Origin: Falsiroseomonas ponticola
Lineage (GTDB): Bacteria > Pseudomonadota > Alphaproteobacteria > Acetobacterales > Acetobacteraceae
Assembly (NCBI RefSeq): GCF_016805305.1
Contig: NZ_JAERQN010000010.1
Location: 204,581-268,580 of the forward strand
Reading direction: 5' to 3'
DNA length: 64,000 nt
This document shows, piece by piece, positions 9,891-17,737 of the stretch. The notes beneath the pieces are model-generated. The model saw only the letters and a list, made by a program, of their open reading frames with translations. It was not told where the DNA came from and did not search any database. A program made the position numbers and the translations under genes. Position 1 is the first letter of the stretch; the number at the start of each line of letters is the position of its first letter.

Positions 9891-10167
9891 CAACCCGCTA
9901 CCCCGGCCCGGCCGCCACCGGCGAAACCCCGGCTCCTTGCCGCCATCGTCACCCCTCGGGAGGCTTCCCGCGCACCATCGGTGCACGGCGCCATGGGCCA
10001 TGCCTTCTAGGGGCGGTTTGGCGGGGCGTAAAGACTATGTCACATTCTCGCGAGTTCGGTTCAACGAACGCGCCCTGGCATGGCAGGAGCGCCGGGATGG
10101 AACGCTACCGCATGCCGCGTGATGCTTCGCCGCCAGCCTGTCCCGGCGCGGCGCCGACCGGGGGACG
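9891..10167. other. divergent intergenic region between the giant transferase and the phosphotransferase
   Basis: About 277 bases containing both promoters. The segment 10028-10068 (around TAAAGACTATGTCACATTCT) is the least GC-rich part and the best place to look for them. No ORF or hairpin worth naming is visible, apart from the low-complexity N-terminal extension of the minus-strand frame, which I consider non-coding. Confidence 0.3.
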
Positions 10168-11373
10168 ATGACAAGGGTGGCCGAGCGGATGGAGGATGCG
10201 CTGACGGAGGCGTGGGCCCTGCTGCAGGCGGGCGACCGTGCCGCCGCGGCGGCGCGGCTGGCGCCTGTGCTGGGGCGCCCGCCGGAAGCCTGCCTGCCCG
10301 AGACCTGCCTGGACGATGCCGCGCCCCTGCTGGCGGTGGCGGAGGCGCTGCCCGCGGCATCCCGCTGGCAGGAGGCGAAGCTGGCCTATGCGCTGCTGGT
10401 GGAAGCCGGGCACCGGCGCCATGGCTGGCTGGTCGAGGCGATGGCGGAGCGCGCCATCCTGCAGGACGCCTTCATCGCGCGGTTCGAGGCGACGCCGGTG
10501 ATGGAACGGCTCGGCGCCTTCCTGGGCGCGCGCATCGGGCGGGCGGTGGCGGGGCTGGCCACCACGCGGATGCGGCCGGGGCTGATCGGCATGGCGCTGT
10601 TCCGCCACGACATCACCTTCGCCGATGGCGGGCCCCCGCTTTCGGTCGTCGAGAAGGTGATGCGGACGGAGAAGCGCGACCTGCGCCGCGTGCGGGCGGA
10701 GCATCTCCTTTTCGCCCATGTCGAGGCGGAACGGCTGATGGCGCCGCGGCATTTCGGCACGCTGGAGGCCGAGCCCTTCGTCTCCATCTTCCAGGCCTTC
10801 TTCGACGGCGCGCCGCTGCCGATCGAGCGCTGGATGGCGACGCATGACGAGCTGCTCTACCGCTACTGGGCGCTGGTGCCGCCGGCGGGCCTGGCCAAGG
10901 CGCCGAGCCTGGTGCCGGTCTTTCTTGACCGGCTGAAGCAGCTGGCCGCCCGCAGCCTGCCATCGGGGGTGGAGCCGCATCTGCGCGCCTATTCGGTGGA
11001 TGATGTCGCGCTGATCCTGACGCGCCGCTTCGACCAGATCGTCGCGGTGCTGCACGCCATGCCGCTCTTCGTGTTCCACGACGACATGCATTGCGGGAAC
11101 ATCCTGGTGGATGCCGAAGGCAGCATGACCATCATCGACTGGGACCACTGGGCGCTGGCGCCGATCGGCACGGGCTGGCGCTTCTACGTGACGGATGAAT
11201 CGCTGCCCGAGCCGGAGGTGGACCGCATCGAATGGGCCCGCGCGCTGCCGCCGGAGGCGACGGGCCGCAACCTGATGCTGATGGCCTCGCTCTGGGGCTG
11301 GCACAAGGCGCTGCGGGACCACAAGCTGGAACTGGCCGCGCGGTGGCTGGAGAAGCTGGTGCGCCACGCCTGA
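10168..11373 (+). CDS. aminoglycoside/choline-kinase-like phosphotransferase
   Basis: 401 aa, with ATG at 10168 just after a GGGGA ribosome site. The C-terminal half has the protein-kinase-like phosphotransferase signature: catalytic loop HDDMHCGNIL (His304, Asp306, Asn311) and the metal-binding IIDWDHWALAP (Asp324). Upstream, VVEKVMRTEK probably carries the ATP-binding lysine. The first ~120 residues are a helical extension (AWALLQAGDRAAAAARLAPV) resembling a TPR-like repeat, unusual for this family. The substrate may be a sugar, choline or another small alcohol; antibiotic resistance is not implied. It is divergent from the giant glycosyltransferase and may act on a glycan building block, though that is only proximity. 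Confidence 0.75.
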   Translation: MTRVAERMEDALTEAWALLQAGDRAAAAARLAPVLGRPPEACLPETCLDDAAPLLAVAEALPAASRWQEAKLAYALLVEAGHRRHGWLVEAMAERAILQDAFIARFEATPVMERLGAFLGARIGRAVAGLATTRMRPGLIGMALFRHDITFADGGPPLSVVEKVMRTEKRDLRRVRAEHLLFAHVEAERLMAPRHFGTLEAEPFVSIFQAFFDGAPLPIERWMATHDELLYRYWALVPPAGLAKAPSLVPVFLDRLKQLAARSLPSGVEPHLRAYSVDDVALILTRRFDQIVAVLHAMPLFVFHDDMHCGNILVDAEGSMTIIDWDHWALAPIGTGWRFYVTDESLPEPEVDRIEWARALPPEATGRNLMLMASLWGWHKALRDHKLELAARWLEKLVRHA

Positions 11374-11633
11374 ACGCGTCGCCTGAACGTGTCGCCTGGG
11401 CGCCGGCGGGGGATGCAGCGCGCGAGGGCGTGACCACCCTGGCGTGTCGCCGCCGCAGTTATGGGTTGCGGTGGCGGGCGGAAGGGACCATAGTGTTCCC
11501 GTCAGCCTTGTTTGGTTCGGCCTGCTCTCCTTGCTCGTGATCGAGCGCCGAGCCCGGGTTTCGTTTCCCCTCAAAGCTCGATCCGGCGTGTGGCGTTCAT
11601 GCGTCGGGACACAGACATGAAGGGGATATCCTC

Positions 11634-11840
11634 ATGGCGACCGGTACCGTTAAGTGGTTCAACGCGACAAAGGGCTACGGCTTCATTCAGCCGGATGACG
11701 GCTCCAAGGACGTGTTCCTGCACATCTCCGACGTCCAGCGCTCCGGCCTGCAGGAGCCGCGCGAGGGCGACAAGCTCTCCTACGAGATCCAGCAGGGCCG
11801 CGAGGGCAAGACCTCCGCGACCAACCTGCGCGCGGCCTGA
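11634..11840 (+). CDS. cspA: cold-shock protein, CspA family
   Basis: 68 aa, the usual length, with both nucleic-acid-binding motifs: KGYGFIQP (RNP1) and VFLHIS (RNP2). It is a single OB-fold protein that binds single-stranded RNA/DNA and melts RNA structure. The ATG at 11634 follows AAGGGGATATCCTC. A leader of at least 120 bases (about 11490-11633), less GC-rich than its surroundings, precedes it; such leaders often carry cold-dependent control, although no specific element is visible. A strong terminator lies 60 bases downstream, so it is probably monocistronic. Which paralogue it is cannot be decided here. Confidence 0.95.
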   Translation: MATGTVKWFNATKGYGFIQPDDGSKDVFLHISDVQRSGLQEPREGDKLSYEIQQGREGKTSATNLRAA

Positions 11841-11899
11841 GGCCGGTTCCGGGGCGGGGCAACCCGCTTCGGATCCTGCTTCGAGCAGTGGCTTCGAGG

Positions 11900-11933
11900 C
11901 GGCGGGCGCGACGAGCGCCCGCCGTTTCGCTTT
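11900..11933 (+). terminator. rho-independent terminator of the cold-shock gene
   Basis: Perfect 10-bp GC stem, 11900-11909 against 11915-11924, loop GACGA, followed by TTTCGCTTT. It lies 60 bases after the cspA stop on the same strand. Confidence 0.85.
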
Positions 11934-12046
11934 GCGGGATGCCGTGCATCCCGGGCTGAGCTTCGACGAAGGATCGTCTGGCGCGCGGACCGCCAGCCCT
12001 TCCGCCCCCGCCTGACCCGGGGCTGCGCGCTCCGCGAGGACAGCCC

Positions 12047-12259
12047 ATGGCACGCCACAGCTTCGCGGTCGGCCAGACCATCGAATTCGTGCCGGGCCGC
12101 TATGATGGCTCCGCGCCCGCGGGCACCTACACCATCGTGCGGCAATTGCCGAACGACCAGGTGGACCGCGAATACCGCGTGAAGCATTCGCGCGACGGGC
12201 ATGAACGCATCGTGCGCGAAAGCCAGATGCGTGGCCGCGCGAGCGGCCCCTTCGGCTGA
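12047..12259 (+). CDS. small uncharacterised protein (70 aa)
   Basis: ATG at 12047 preceded by GCGAGGACAGCCC, a good ribosome site. The sequence (start MARHSFAVGQTIEFVPGRYD) is short, charged and beta-rich with a GTYTIVRQLP core, like a small SH3/KOW-type barrel. The KHSRDGHERIVRES segment suggests nucleic-acid contact, but this is a guess. Small proteins of this pattern are common in Rhizobiales and Rhodospirillales genomes with no known role. It has no signal peptide. The stop codon lies inside the first copy of a 28-bp tandem repeat, so the last residues (RASGPFG) are repeat-encoded. Confidence 0.7.
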   Translation: MARHSFAVGQTIEFVPGRYDGSAPAGTYTIVRQLPNDQVDREYRVKHSRDGHERIVRESQMRGRASGPFG

Positions 12260-12317
12260 CGGCCGCGCCAGCGGCTCCTTGGGCTGAAGATCGCGCCAGC
12301 GGCCCCTTCGGCTGACC
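12234..12317. repeat. three tandem copies of a 28-bp unit
   Basis: Copies start at 12234, 12262 and 12290 (each beginning near GCGCCAGCGG and ending CTTCGGCTGA or close). The first overlaps the 3' end and stop codon of the 70-aa gene. Period 28 is not a multiple of three, so each copy shifts frame; only the first is coding. Confidence 0.8.
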
Positions 12318-12325
12318 CTCGCGCG

Positions 12326-13087
12326 CTACCGCGATAGCTGGATCGGCAGCGCGGCCGCGATGGCGTGCCACGCTGTCTCCGCATCCCCCGCGAAGCGCAG
12401 CAGCGCCAGCTCGCCGGGCGCGATCATGCCCGCTTCCTCCAGCGCCTCCCACCGGATCAGGCCGCGCCAGTAGCCTTCATCCACCAGGATGATCGGCACG
12501 GGGCCGAGGCGTCCCGTCTGGCGCAGCGTCAGCAGCTCGAACAGCTCGTCCAGCGTGCCGAAGCCGCCGGGGAAGACCACCAGCGCCCGCGCCCGCATCG
12601 CCAGGTGCAGCTTGCGGATGGCGAAGTAGTGGAACTGGAAGGTCAGCGCCGGCGTGGTGTAGGGATTCGGCGCCTGTTCCTGCGGCAGGCGGATGTTGAA
12701 GCCGATGGCCGGCGCGCCGACGTCATGCGCGCCGCGACACGCCGCCTCCATGATCCCCGGGCCGCCGCCCGTCGCGATCACATGGTCCCGCACGCCCGCC
12801 ACCGGCTGCAGCGCGCCGCCGCGTTCGCTGGCGATGCGGCCGAAGGCGCGGGCTTCCGCATACCAGCGCGGCTGGTCGCCCGGCCCATCCTCCCGCACCC
12901 TCGAGCCGCCGAAGACGACGATGGTGGATCGCACGCCCCAGGCGCGCAGCGCCTCATCCGCCTTGGCGCATTCCACCTGCAGCCGCACGCCGCGCATGGC
13001 GGGGCTCAGCAGGAATTCGCGGTCGAACAGCGCCAGGCGATAGGCGGCGTCCTGATTCGTCACGCCGCGCCGCGGCCGCCTGCCCAT
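12326..13087 (-). CDS. LOG family protein (TIGR00730-like, nucleotide 5'-monophosphate phosphoribohydrolase type)
   Basis: 253 aa from the ATG at 13087, chosen because GGGGGAGG sits six bases upstream. The frame is open to 13147 but that extension is low-complexity. It has the Rossmann GGS motif (VVFGGSRV), GGGPGIMEAACRGAHD and the family signature PGGFGTLDELFE, whose Arg/Glu set cleaves cytokinin or purine nucleotide N-glycosidic bonds. The family was long mis-called lysine decarboxylase. The N-terminal ~50 residues ahead of the core suggest the longer LOG/PpnN-like branch. It diverges from the beta-CASP gene across 77 bases and stands alone. Confidence 0.85.
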   Translation of the reverse strand: MGRRPRRGVTNQDAAYRLALFDREFLLSPAMRGVRLQVECAKADEALRAWGVRSTIVVFGGSRVREDGPGDQPRWYAEARAFGRIASERGGALQPVAGVRDHVIATGGGPGIMEAACRGAHDVGAPAIGFNIRLPQEQAPNPYTTPALTFQFHYFAIRKLHLAMRARALVVFPGGFGTLDELFELLTLRQTGRLGPVPIILVDEGYWRGLIRWEALEEAGMIAPGELALLRFAGDAETAWHAIAAALPIQLSR

Positions 13088-13164
13088 CGGTTGCCTCCCC
13101 CGTGATGCAGCGCCCATGATGCGCGCCAGCAAGCCGCCGGGAAACACGCGGCGCGGAGGATGCG

Positions 13165-14748
13165 ATGCCTGTCTCGCTCACCGTCTGCGGTGCCGCCCGC
13201 ACCGTTACCGGCTCCTGCCTGCTCTTCGACTCGGACGGCACGCGCTTCCTGGTGGATTGCGGCATGTTCCAGGGGCCGAAGACGCTGAAGGCGCTGAACC
13301 ACGAGCCCTTCCCCTTCGATCCGCGTGGCATCGACTTCGTGCTGCTGACGCATGCGCATATCGACCATGCGGGGCTGCTGCCGAAGCTGGTGAAGCAGGG
13401 CTTCCGCGGCCGCATCCACGCGACGCCCGCCACCACCGACCTCTGTTCCGTCATGCTGCCCGACAGCGGCCATATCCAGGAGACGGAGGTGGAGCAGCTG
13501 AACCGCCGCAACCGGCGCCGCGGGCGCGACGGGATGCTGGCGCCGATCTACACCGCCGCCGATGCGGAACGCGCCATGGGCGCCTTCAGCCCGATCGAGC
13601 CCGGCGCCTGGCTGAAACCGGGGAAGGGCATCCGCGCGCGCTGGTGGCCGGCGGGGCACATGCTGGGCGCCGCCTCCATCGAGATCGAGGTCGCGGGCCC
13701 GCCCGCGCTGCGGCTGCTCGTCTCCGGCGATATCGGCCCCGATGCGGGCGGCCTGCAGCAGGGGCCGGAGGCGCCGGCGAGCCTCGACCATGTGATCTGC
13801 GAGAGCACCTATGGCGACGAGGATCGGCCCGCCGTGACGCCGGAGGCGCGCCGCGCGGAACTCGCGAAGCTGGTGCGCTGGGCGGCGGAGCGGCAGGGCA
13901 CGATGCTGATCCCGAGCTTCGCCGTGGAGCGCGCGCAGGAAGTCGTCTTCGACCTGGTGCGGCTGATGCAGGAAGGGCTGGCGCCGCGCGCGCTGATCCA
14001 TATCGACAGCCCGCTGGCCAGCCGCGCCACGCGCATCTTCACGCGCCATGCGGACACGATGCCGGAAGGGGCGGCGATGCGCGATGCGCTGGCCTCGCCC
14101 CTGGTGCGGCATGTGCAGGACGCCAATGAAAGCCGCGAGCTCGCGCGCGCGGAGGGCTTCGGCATCGTGCTGGCGGGCAGCGGCATGTGCGATGCCGGGC
14201 GCATCCGCCACCACCTGAAGCAGCACCTGCACGAGGCCAATGCGCTGGTCACGCTGGTGGGCTACCAGGCCAGCGGCACGCTCGGCCGGCTGTTGCAGGA
14301 TGGCGCGCGGCGCGTGCGCATCCAGGGCGAGACCTTCGGCGTCGCCGCGCGCATCGCCATGATGCAGGGCTATTCCGGCCATGCGGATGGGCCGGAACTC
14401 GGCCGCTGGATCGCGGCGCGCGGGCCCATCGCCGGCAGCGTCTTCCTGGTGCATGGGGAGGAGGAGGCGATCGAGGGCCTGGCGAAGCGCGTGGAGGGCA
14501 GGGGCATCGTGCCCGCCGACCGCATCCTGCGGCCCGTGCTGGACCAGTCCTACACCCTGGCGCCCGGCGCCGCGCCGGTGGCGATCGCCGCACCCGGAAG
14601 GCGGGGCGATGCCGCTTCGGTCGGCCGCCCCGACTGGCACAATGCCCGCGCGGCGCTGCTGCTGGGCATCGAGGATGCGATCGAGCGCGCGCCCGACGAG
14701 GCTTCCCGCAACGCGCTGCTGGAGCGGCTGCGCCAGGCGCTTCAGTAG
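13165..14748 (+). CDS. metallo-beta-lactamase / beta-CASP family exonuclease-like protein
   Basis: 527 aa. The di-zinc motif HAHIDHAG (His63, His65, Asp67, His68) follows a classical MBL start (DSDGTRFLVDCGMFQG). Further elements are GHMLGAASIEIEV, VSGDIGPD, the beta-CASP insertion with CESTYGDE and SFAVERAQEV, and YSGHADGPEL near the end. This is the architecture of CPSF73/YSH1-like RNA-processing nucleases, widespread in bacteria with unproved substrates. About 60 residues beyond the usual C-terminus (GRRGDAASVGRPDWHN onward) form an extra tail. Its last 7 bases overlap the convergent gene ending at 14742. Confidence 0.88.
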   Translation: MPVSLTVCGAARTVTGSCLLFDSDGTRFLVDCGMFQGPKTLKALNHEPFPFDPRGIDFVLLTHAHIDHAGLLPKLVKQGFRGRIHATPATTDLCSVMLPDSGHIQETEVEQLNRRNRRRGRDGMLAPIYTAADAERAMGAFSPIEPGAWLKPGKGIRARWWPAGHMLGAASIEIEVAGPPALRLLVSGDIGPDAGGLQQGPEAPASLDHVICESTYGDEDRPAVTPEARRAELAKLVRWAAERQGTMLIPSFAVERAQEVVFDLVRLMQEGLAPRALIHIDSPLASRATRIFTRHADTMPEGAAMRDALASPLVRHVQDANESRELARAEGFGIVLAGSGMCDAGRIRHHLKQHLHEANALVTLVGYQASGTLGRLLQDGARRVRIQGETFGVAARIAMMQGYSGHADGPELGRWIAARGPIAGSVFLVHGEEEAIEGLAKRVEGRGIVPADRILRPVLDQSYTLAPGAAPVAIAAPGRRGDAASVGRPDWHNARAALLLGIEDAIERAPDEASRNALLERLRQALQ

Positions 14749-16205
14749 CGCACCACCGCCTTCACCGCCGCGTTGGTCTGGGGGAGGGAGGCGATCTCCG
14801 CCACCGTCACCGGCTTGAAGGGCGGGCGCAGGCGATAGGTGCCGGCCTGTTCCGGCGTGATGACGCGCGCCTGCGCCACCAGCTCCGTCACCGTCAGGTT
14901 GCAGAGCCTGCCCTGGCACGGCCCCATGCCGCAGCGGAGGAAGGCCTTGAGCTGATTCGGCCCGGTGGCGCCGCCGGCCACGGCCTCCCGCAGCTGGCCG
15001 GCCGTGATCTCCTCGCAGCGGCAGACGATGGTGCTGTCCTCCGCCGGGATGCGGTCCGCGGTGGCGGGGCGGTAGAGCGCGTCGAGGAAGCCGCGGCCGC
15101 GGCCGAGCTTCTCCAGCGCCGCGCGGATGGGGGCGGCGCGGCGGTCACGCTCCGCCGCGTCGATGCGGCCCAGGCGATGCGCGGCGCCGAGGGCGGCGAG
15201 CGTGCCCGACTCCGCCGCGCATTCCGCCCCCGCGATGCCGCCGCCATCGCCGGCGATGGCGACATCCGCGACGCTGCTGAGGAGCCACTCGTCGCGCTTC
15301 GGCACCCAGCAGAGCTGCGCCTCGTCCCAGTGATGCGCGCAGCCGATGGCGTTGGAGATGACAGTGTTCGGCACCACGCCCTGGTGCAGCAGCAGCACAT
15401 CGGCCTCGATGCGCTGCGCGGCGCCGCCGGCGGTGAAGGTGACGGCGCGGAGCCGGTCATCGCCTTCCGCCTTCAGCCCCGTGACGCCCGCGATGCGCCG
15501 CGGCCCGCCGCGCGCCTTGGCCAGCAGCGCCAGGCCTTTCCCGAGATAGGGGGAGCGCAGGAAGCCGAGTGCATGGCGCAGCGCGCCGGCGCGGTTGGCG
15601 CCGGGCGTCGTATCCAGCACCGCCGCGATGGTGGCGCCCGCGGCGCGGAGCTGCGCGGCCACCAGCAGCAGCAGCGGCCCCGTGCCGGCCAGCACCACGC
15701 GGCCCTGCGGCACCAGCCCATGCGCCTTCAGCGCGATCTGCGCCGCGCCCGCCGTCAGCACGCCGGGCAGCGTCCAGCCGGGGATGGGGAAGGGGCGTTC
15801 CATGGCACCCGTCGCGACGATGACCTGGCCCGCGAAGACCGGCCGCGCCTGACCGGCGATGGAAACGCCGAGCTCGATCTCCGCATGGCGGCCGGGCTCG
15901 TCGCCCGAAGGCAGCAGGCTGAACAGCTTGGCGCCGGGGGCGTAGTCCACGGCGGCGGCCAGGAAGCGCTGTGCGATGGGCAGGCCGCGCCAGTAATCCT
16001 CCCCCAGCACGGCGCGGTCGGTCACCGGCGTGGTGGTGATGCCGCGATGGATCTGGCCGCCGGGGGCCATGTTCTCATCCACCACCAGCGTCGCGATGCC
16101 GAGGCCCGCGGCGGCGATGGCGGCGGACTGTCCCGCGGGGCCGGCGCCGATGATGACGAGGTCGTAGCGCGCGTCGAGCTGCGCCGCTTCGGTGATGCGA
16201 TTCAT
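14742..16205 (-). CDS. FAD/NAD-dependent oxidoreductase subunit with BFD-like [2Fe-2S] domain (opine/D-amino-acid dehydrogenase alpha type)
   Basis: 487 aa from the ATG at 16205, which overlaps the stop of the small ferredoxin-like gene (ATGA). N-terminus: dinucleotide-binding YDLVIIGAGPAGQSAAIAAA; second nucleotide motif VVLAGTGPLLLLVAAQL; then AGDGGGIAGAECAAESG. The C-terminal ~90 residues contain Cys pairs in CRCEEIT and CGMGPCQGRLC, a BFD-type [2Fe-2S] centre. This layout matches HcnB/OoxA/NoxA-like subunits of hydrogen-cyanide synthase, opine oxidase and D-hydroxyproline dehydrogenase. With the next two genes it should form a membrane-linked heterotrimer that oxidises an amino or imino acid. 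Confidence 0.85.
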   Translation of the reverse strand: MNRITEAAQLDARYDLVIIGAGPAGQSAAIAAAGLGIATLVVDENMAPGGQIHRGITTTPVTDRAVLGEDYWRGLPIAQRFLAAAVDYAPGAKLFSLLPSGDEPGRHAEIELGVSIAGQARPVFAGQVIVATGAMERPFPIPGWTLPGVLTAGAAQIALKAHGLVPQGRVVLAGTGPLLLLVAAQLRAAGATIAAVLDTTPGANRAGALRHALGFLRSPYLGKGLALLAKARGGPRRIAGVTGLKAEGDDRLRAVTFTAGGAAQRIEADVLLLHQGVVPNTVISNAIGCAHHWDEAQLCWVPKRDEWLLSSVADVAIAGDGGGIAGAECAAESGTLAALGAAHRLGRIDAAERDRRAAPIRAALEKLGRGRGFLDALYRPATADRIPAEDSTIVCRCEEITAGQLREAVAGGATGPNQLKAFLRCGMGPCQGRLCNLTVTELVAQARVITPEQAGTYRLRPPFKPVTVAEIASLPQTNAAVKAVVRY

Positions 16206-16501
16206 GGCGCGACCGCCTTTCGCGCGCCGGCCTGGGTTTCGACGCGCATGCCCTCCTCCAGCGCCACCAGGCAGCCCTGGCGGTTGCCGGTGCCGTCGAT
16301 GGTGACCAGGCATTCGAAGCAGACGCCCATCAGGCAATAGGGCCCGCGCGGCGTGCCCTTGGCCGGCGTCGCGCGGCAGGTGGCGATGCCGTTGGCGAGC
16401 AGCGCGGCGGCCACCGTATCGCCGCGCCGCGCCGTCAGCGGTGCGCCATCGAAGGTGAAGCGAAGCGTCTCCGCGGGGGAGTCAGGCAGCCTGCGGAACA
16501 T
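16202..16501 (-). CDS. small (2Fe-2S)-binding subunit of the dehydrogenase (HcnA/SoxA-N-like)
   Basis: 99 aa from ATG 16501, preceded by ACGAGG five bases upstream; this start overlaps the end of the upstream gene by 20 bases. The iron-sulfur motif appears as NGIATCRATPAKGTPRGPYC then GVCFECLVTI. The first Cys position of the canonical C-x4-C-x2-C set is shifted, as in the HcnA/OoxA-small family. It carries electrons between the two flavin subunits. Overlap on both sides shows a translationally coupled three-gene operon read 17594 to 14742. Confidence 0.85.
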   Translation of the reverse strand: MFRRLPDSPAETLRFTFDGAPLTARRGDTVAAALLANGIATCRATPAKGTPRGPYCLMGVCFECLVTIDGTGNRQGCLVALEEGMRVETQAGARKAVAP

Positions 16502-17594
16502 GGAACCTCGTGCCGCTGAAACAGGAAAGCTCATCCGCCAGCGCGCCGGCCTGGATCTGCGGCGCCAGCGTCAGCGCATGCGCGGCCGCCAGCGTGACGC
16601 CGGAATGGCAGGTGACGACGAAGGCGCCGGGGGCCGACTTCGACTGCGCATAGATCGGGAAGCCGTCCGGCGACATGACGCGGGATGCCGACCAGGTGCG
16701 CACGACATTGAGGTCACGCAGCAGCGGAAAGCCGCGCATGGCGCGTTCCGCCATGACGGAGATGACGGGGTTCGTCACGACCGTGTCGAAGCCCGCATCC
16801 TCCTGGCTGTCGCCCATCATCACGCCGCCCTCGTCGGTCTGGCGGATGGTGCCCATGGGGTAGTGGAGGAAGGGCGCGACCTTCTCCGTCACCAGCACCT
16901 GGCCCTTGGAGGGAATGACCGGCGCATGGAGGCCGACCATCGGCGCAAGCCTGGCATTGCCGAGGCCCGCCGCCAGCACCACGCGCGCGCTGCGCGCCTC
17001 GCCCCAGGCGCCGGTGATGCGGAAGCCGCCATCGCGGACCTCGATCGAGTCGACGACGCTCTCGGGGCGATAGGTCACGCCGCGCTTGCCGTTCGCGACA
17101 TGCAGCGCGCGGAAGAGCTTCAGCGAATTCACATGGCCATCGGCCGGCGAATAGATCGCGCCCACCACATCCGGCCCGATATCCGGCAGCATCCGCTTCG
17201 TGCCGGCATGGTCCAGCACCTGATAGGGAATGGCGGGCGCGCCGGGCTGGGCCTGCAGGCGCTGGATGTAGCGCGTGCGCGCCTCCATCTCGTCATCGGA
17301 GAGGCAGAGCGCGAAGCCGCCGGGGCGCTGGTGCACCACGTCGATGCCGGTCTCCTCCCGCAGATCGGCCGCGAATCCCGCCCAGCGTTCGGAGGAGCCG
17401 TAGGACCAGGCCGAATATTGCGGCATGCCCATGCCCTTGGACTGCACCCAGACCAGGGCGAAATTGGCGCGGGAGGCGCGGCGCGCCACATCGCCCTCAT
17501 CCAGCACCAGCACGCGGGCGCCGAGCCGCGCCAGGCCGTAGGCCATGCAGGACCCCACCAGCCCGCCACCGATGACGGTGACATCGGCCTCCAT
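16482..17594 (-). CDS. FAD-dependent oxidoreductase, DAO family (catalytic beta subunit, HcnC/OoxB-like)
   Basis: 370 aa from ATG 17594, chosen for AGGGGA seven bases upstream; the frame is open further up. It begins with ADVTVIGGGLVGSCMAYGLA (FAD-binding GxGxxG) and has GFALCLSDDE, PADGHVNSLKLFRALH and a C-terminal GAFVVTCHSGVTLAAAHA typical of DAO-fold amine oxidases. It is the substrate-oxidising subunit of the heterotrimer. The likely substrate is a D-amino acid, opine or hydroxyproline, which cannot be decided. The Bug receptor divergent at 17738 may supply a related compound. Confidence 0.85.
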   Translation of the reverse strand: MEADVTVIGGGLVGSCMAYGLARLGARVLVLDEGDVARRASRANFALVWVQSKGMGMPQYSAWSYGSSERWAGFAADLREETGIDVVHQRPGGFALCLSDDEMEARTRYIQRLQAQPGAPAIPYQVLDHAGTKRMLPDIGPDVVGAIYSPADGHVNSLKLFRALHVANGKRGVTYRPESVVDSIEVRDGGFRITGAWGEARSARVVLAAGLGNARLAPMVGLHAPVIPSKGQVLVTEKVAPFLHYPMGTIRQTDEGGVMMGDSQEDAGFDTVVTNPVISVMAERAMRGFPLLRDLNVVRTWSASRVMSPDGFPIYAQSKSAPGAFVVTCHSGVTLAAAHALTLAPQIQAGALADELSCFSGTRFHVPQAA

Positions 17595-17737
17595 CTGCCA
17601 TTCCCCTTGCATCCCGGGCGCAGCATAGGCGGCGCGCCACGGGGCGACCAGGGAAGCCCCGCCCCGCAAGCGGCGCCTTCACGGCGGTTGCCCGGTGTGT
17701 GTAGCCTGTATCCCACAGGCAGGCGGGGGATGGGACA

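Noticed and set aside
6282..10010. 1242-codon plus-strand open frame opposite the giant transferase
   Set aside because: It is rich in R, H, Q, G and A with no domain; a GC-driven antisense frame of a well-supported gene.
10168..11373. Aminoglycoside-resistance gene
   Set aside because: The kinase-like loop is shared by many small-molecule kinases, and the N-terminal extension and context do not indicate resistance.
12234..12317. CRISPR-like repeat
   Set aside because: Units are directly adjacent with no spacers and overlap a coding end.
17688..17714. TTGCCC and TATCCC as a -35/-10 pair for the Bug receptor
   Set aside because: Spacing is only 15 bases and the -10 is poor; not enough to call a promoter.
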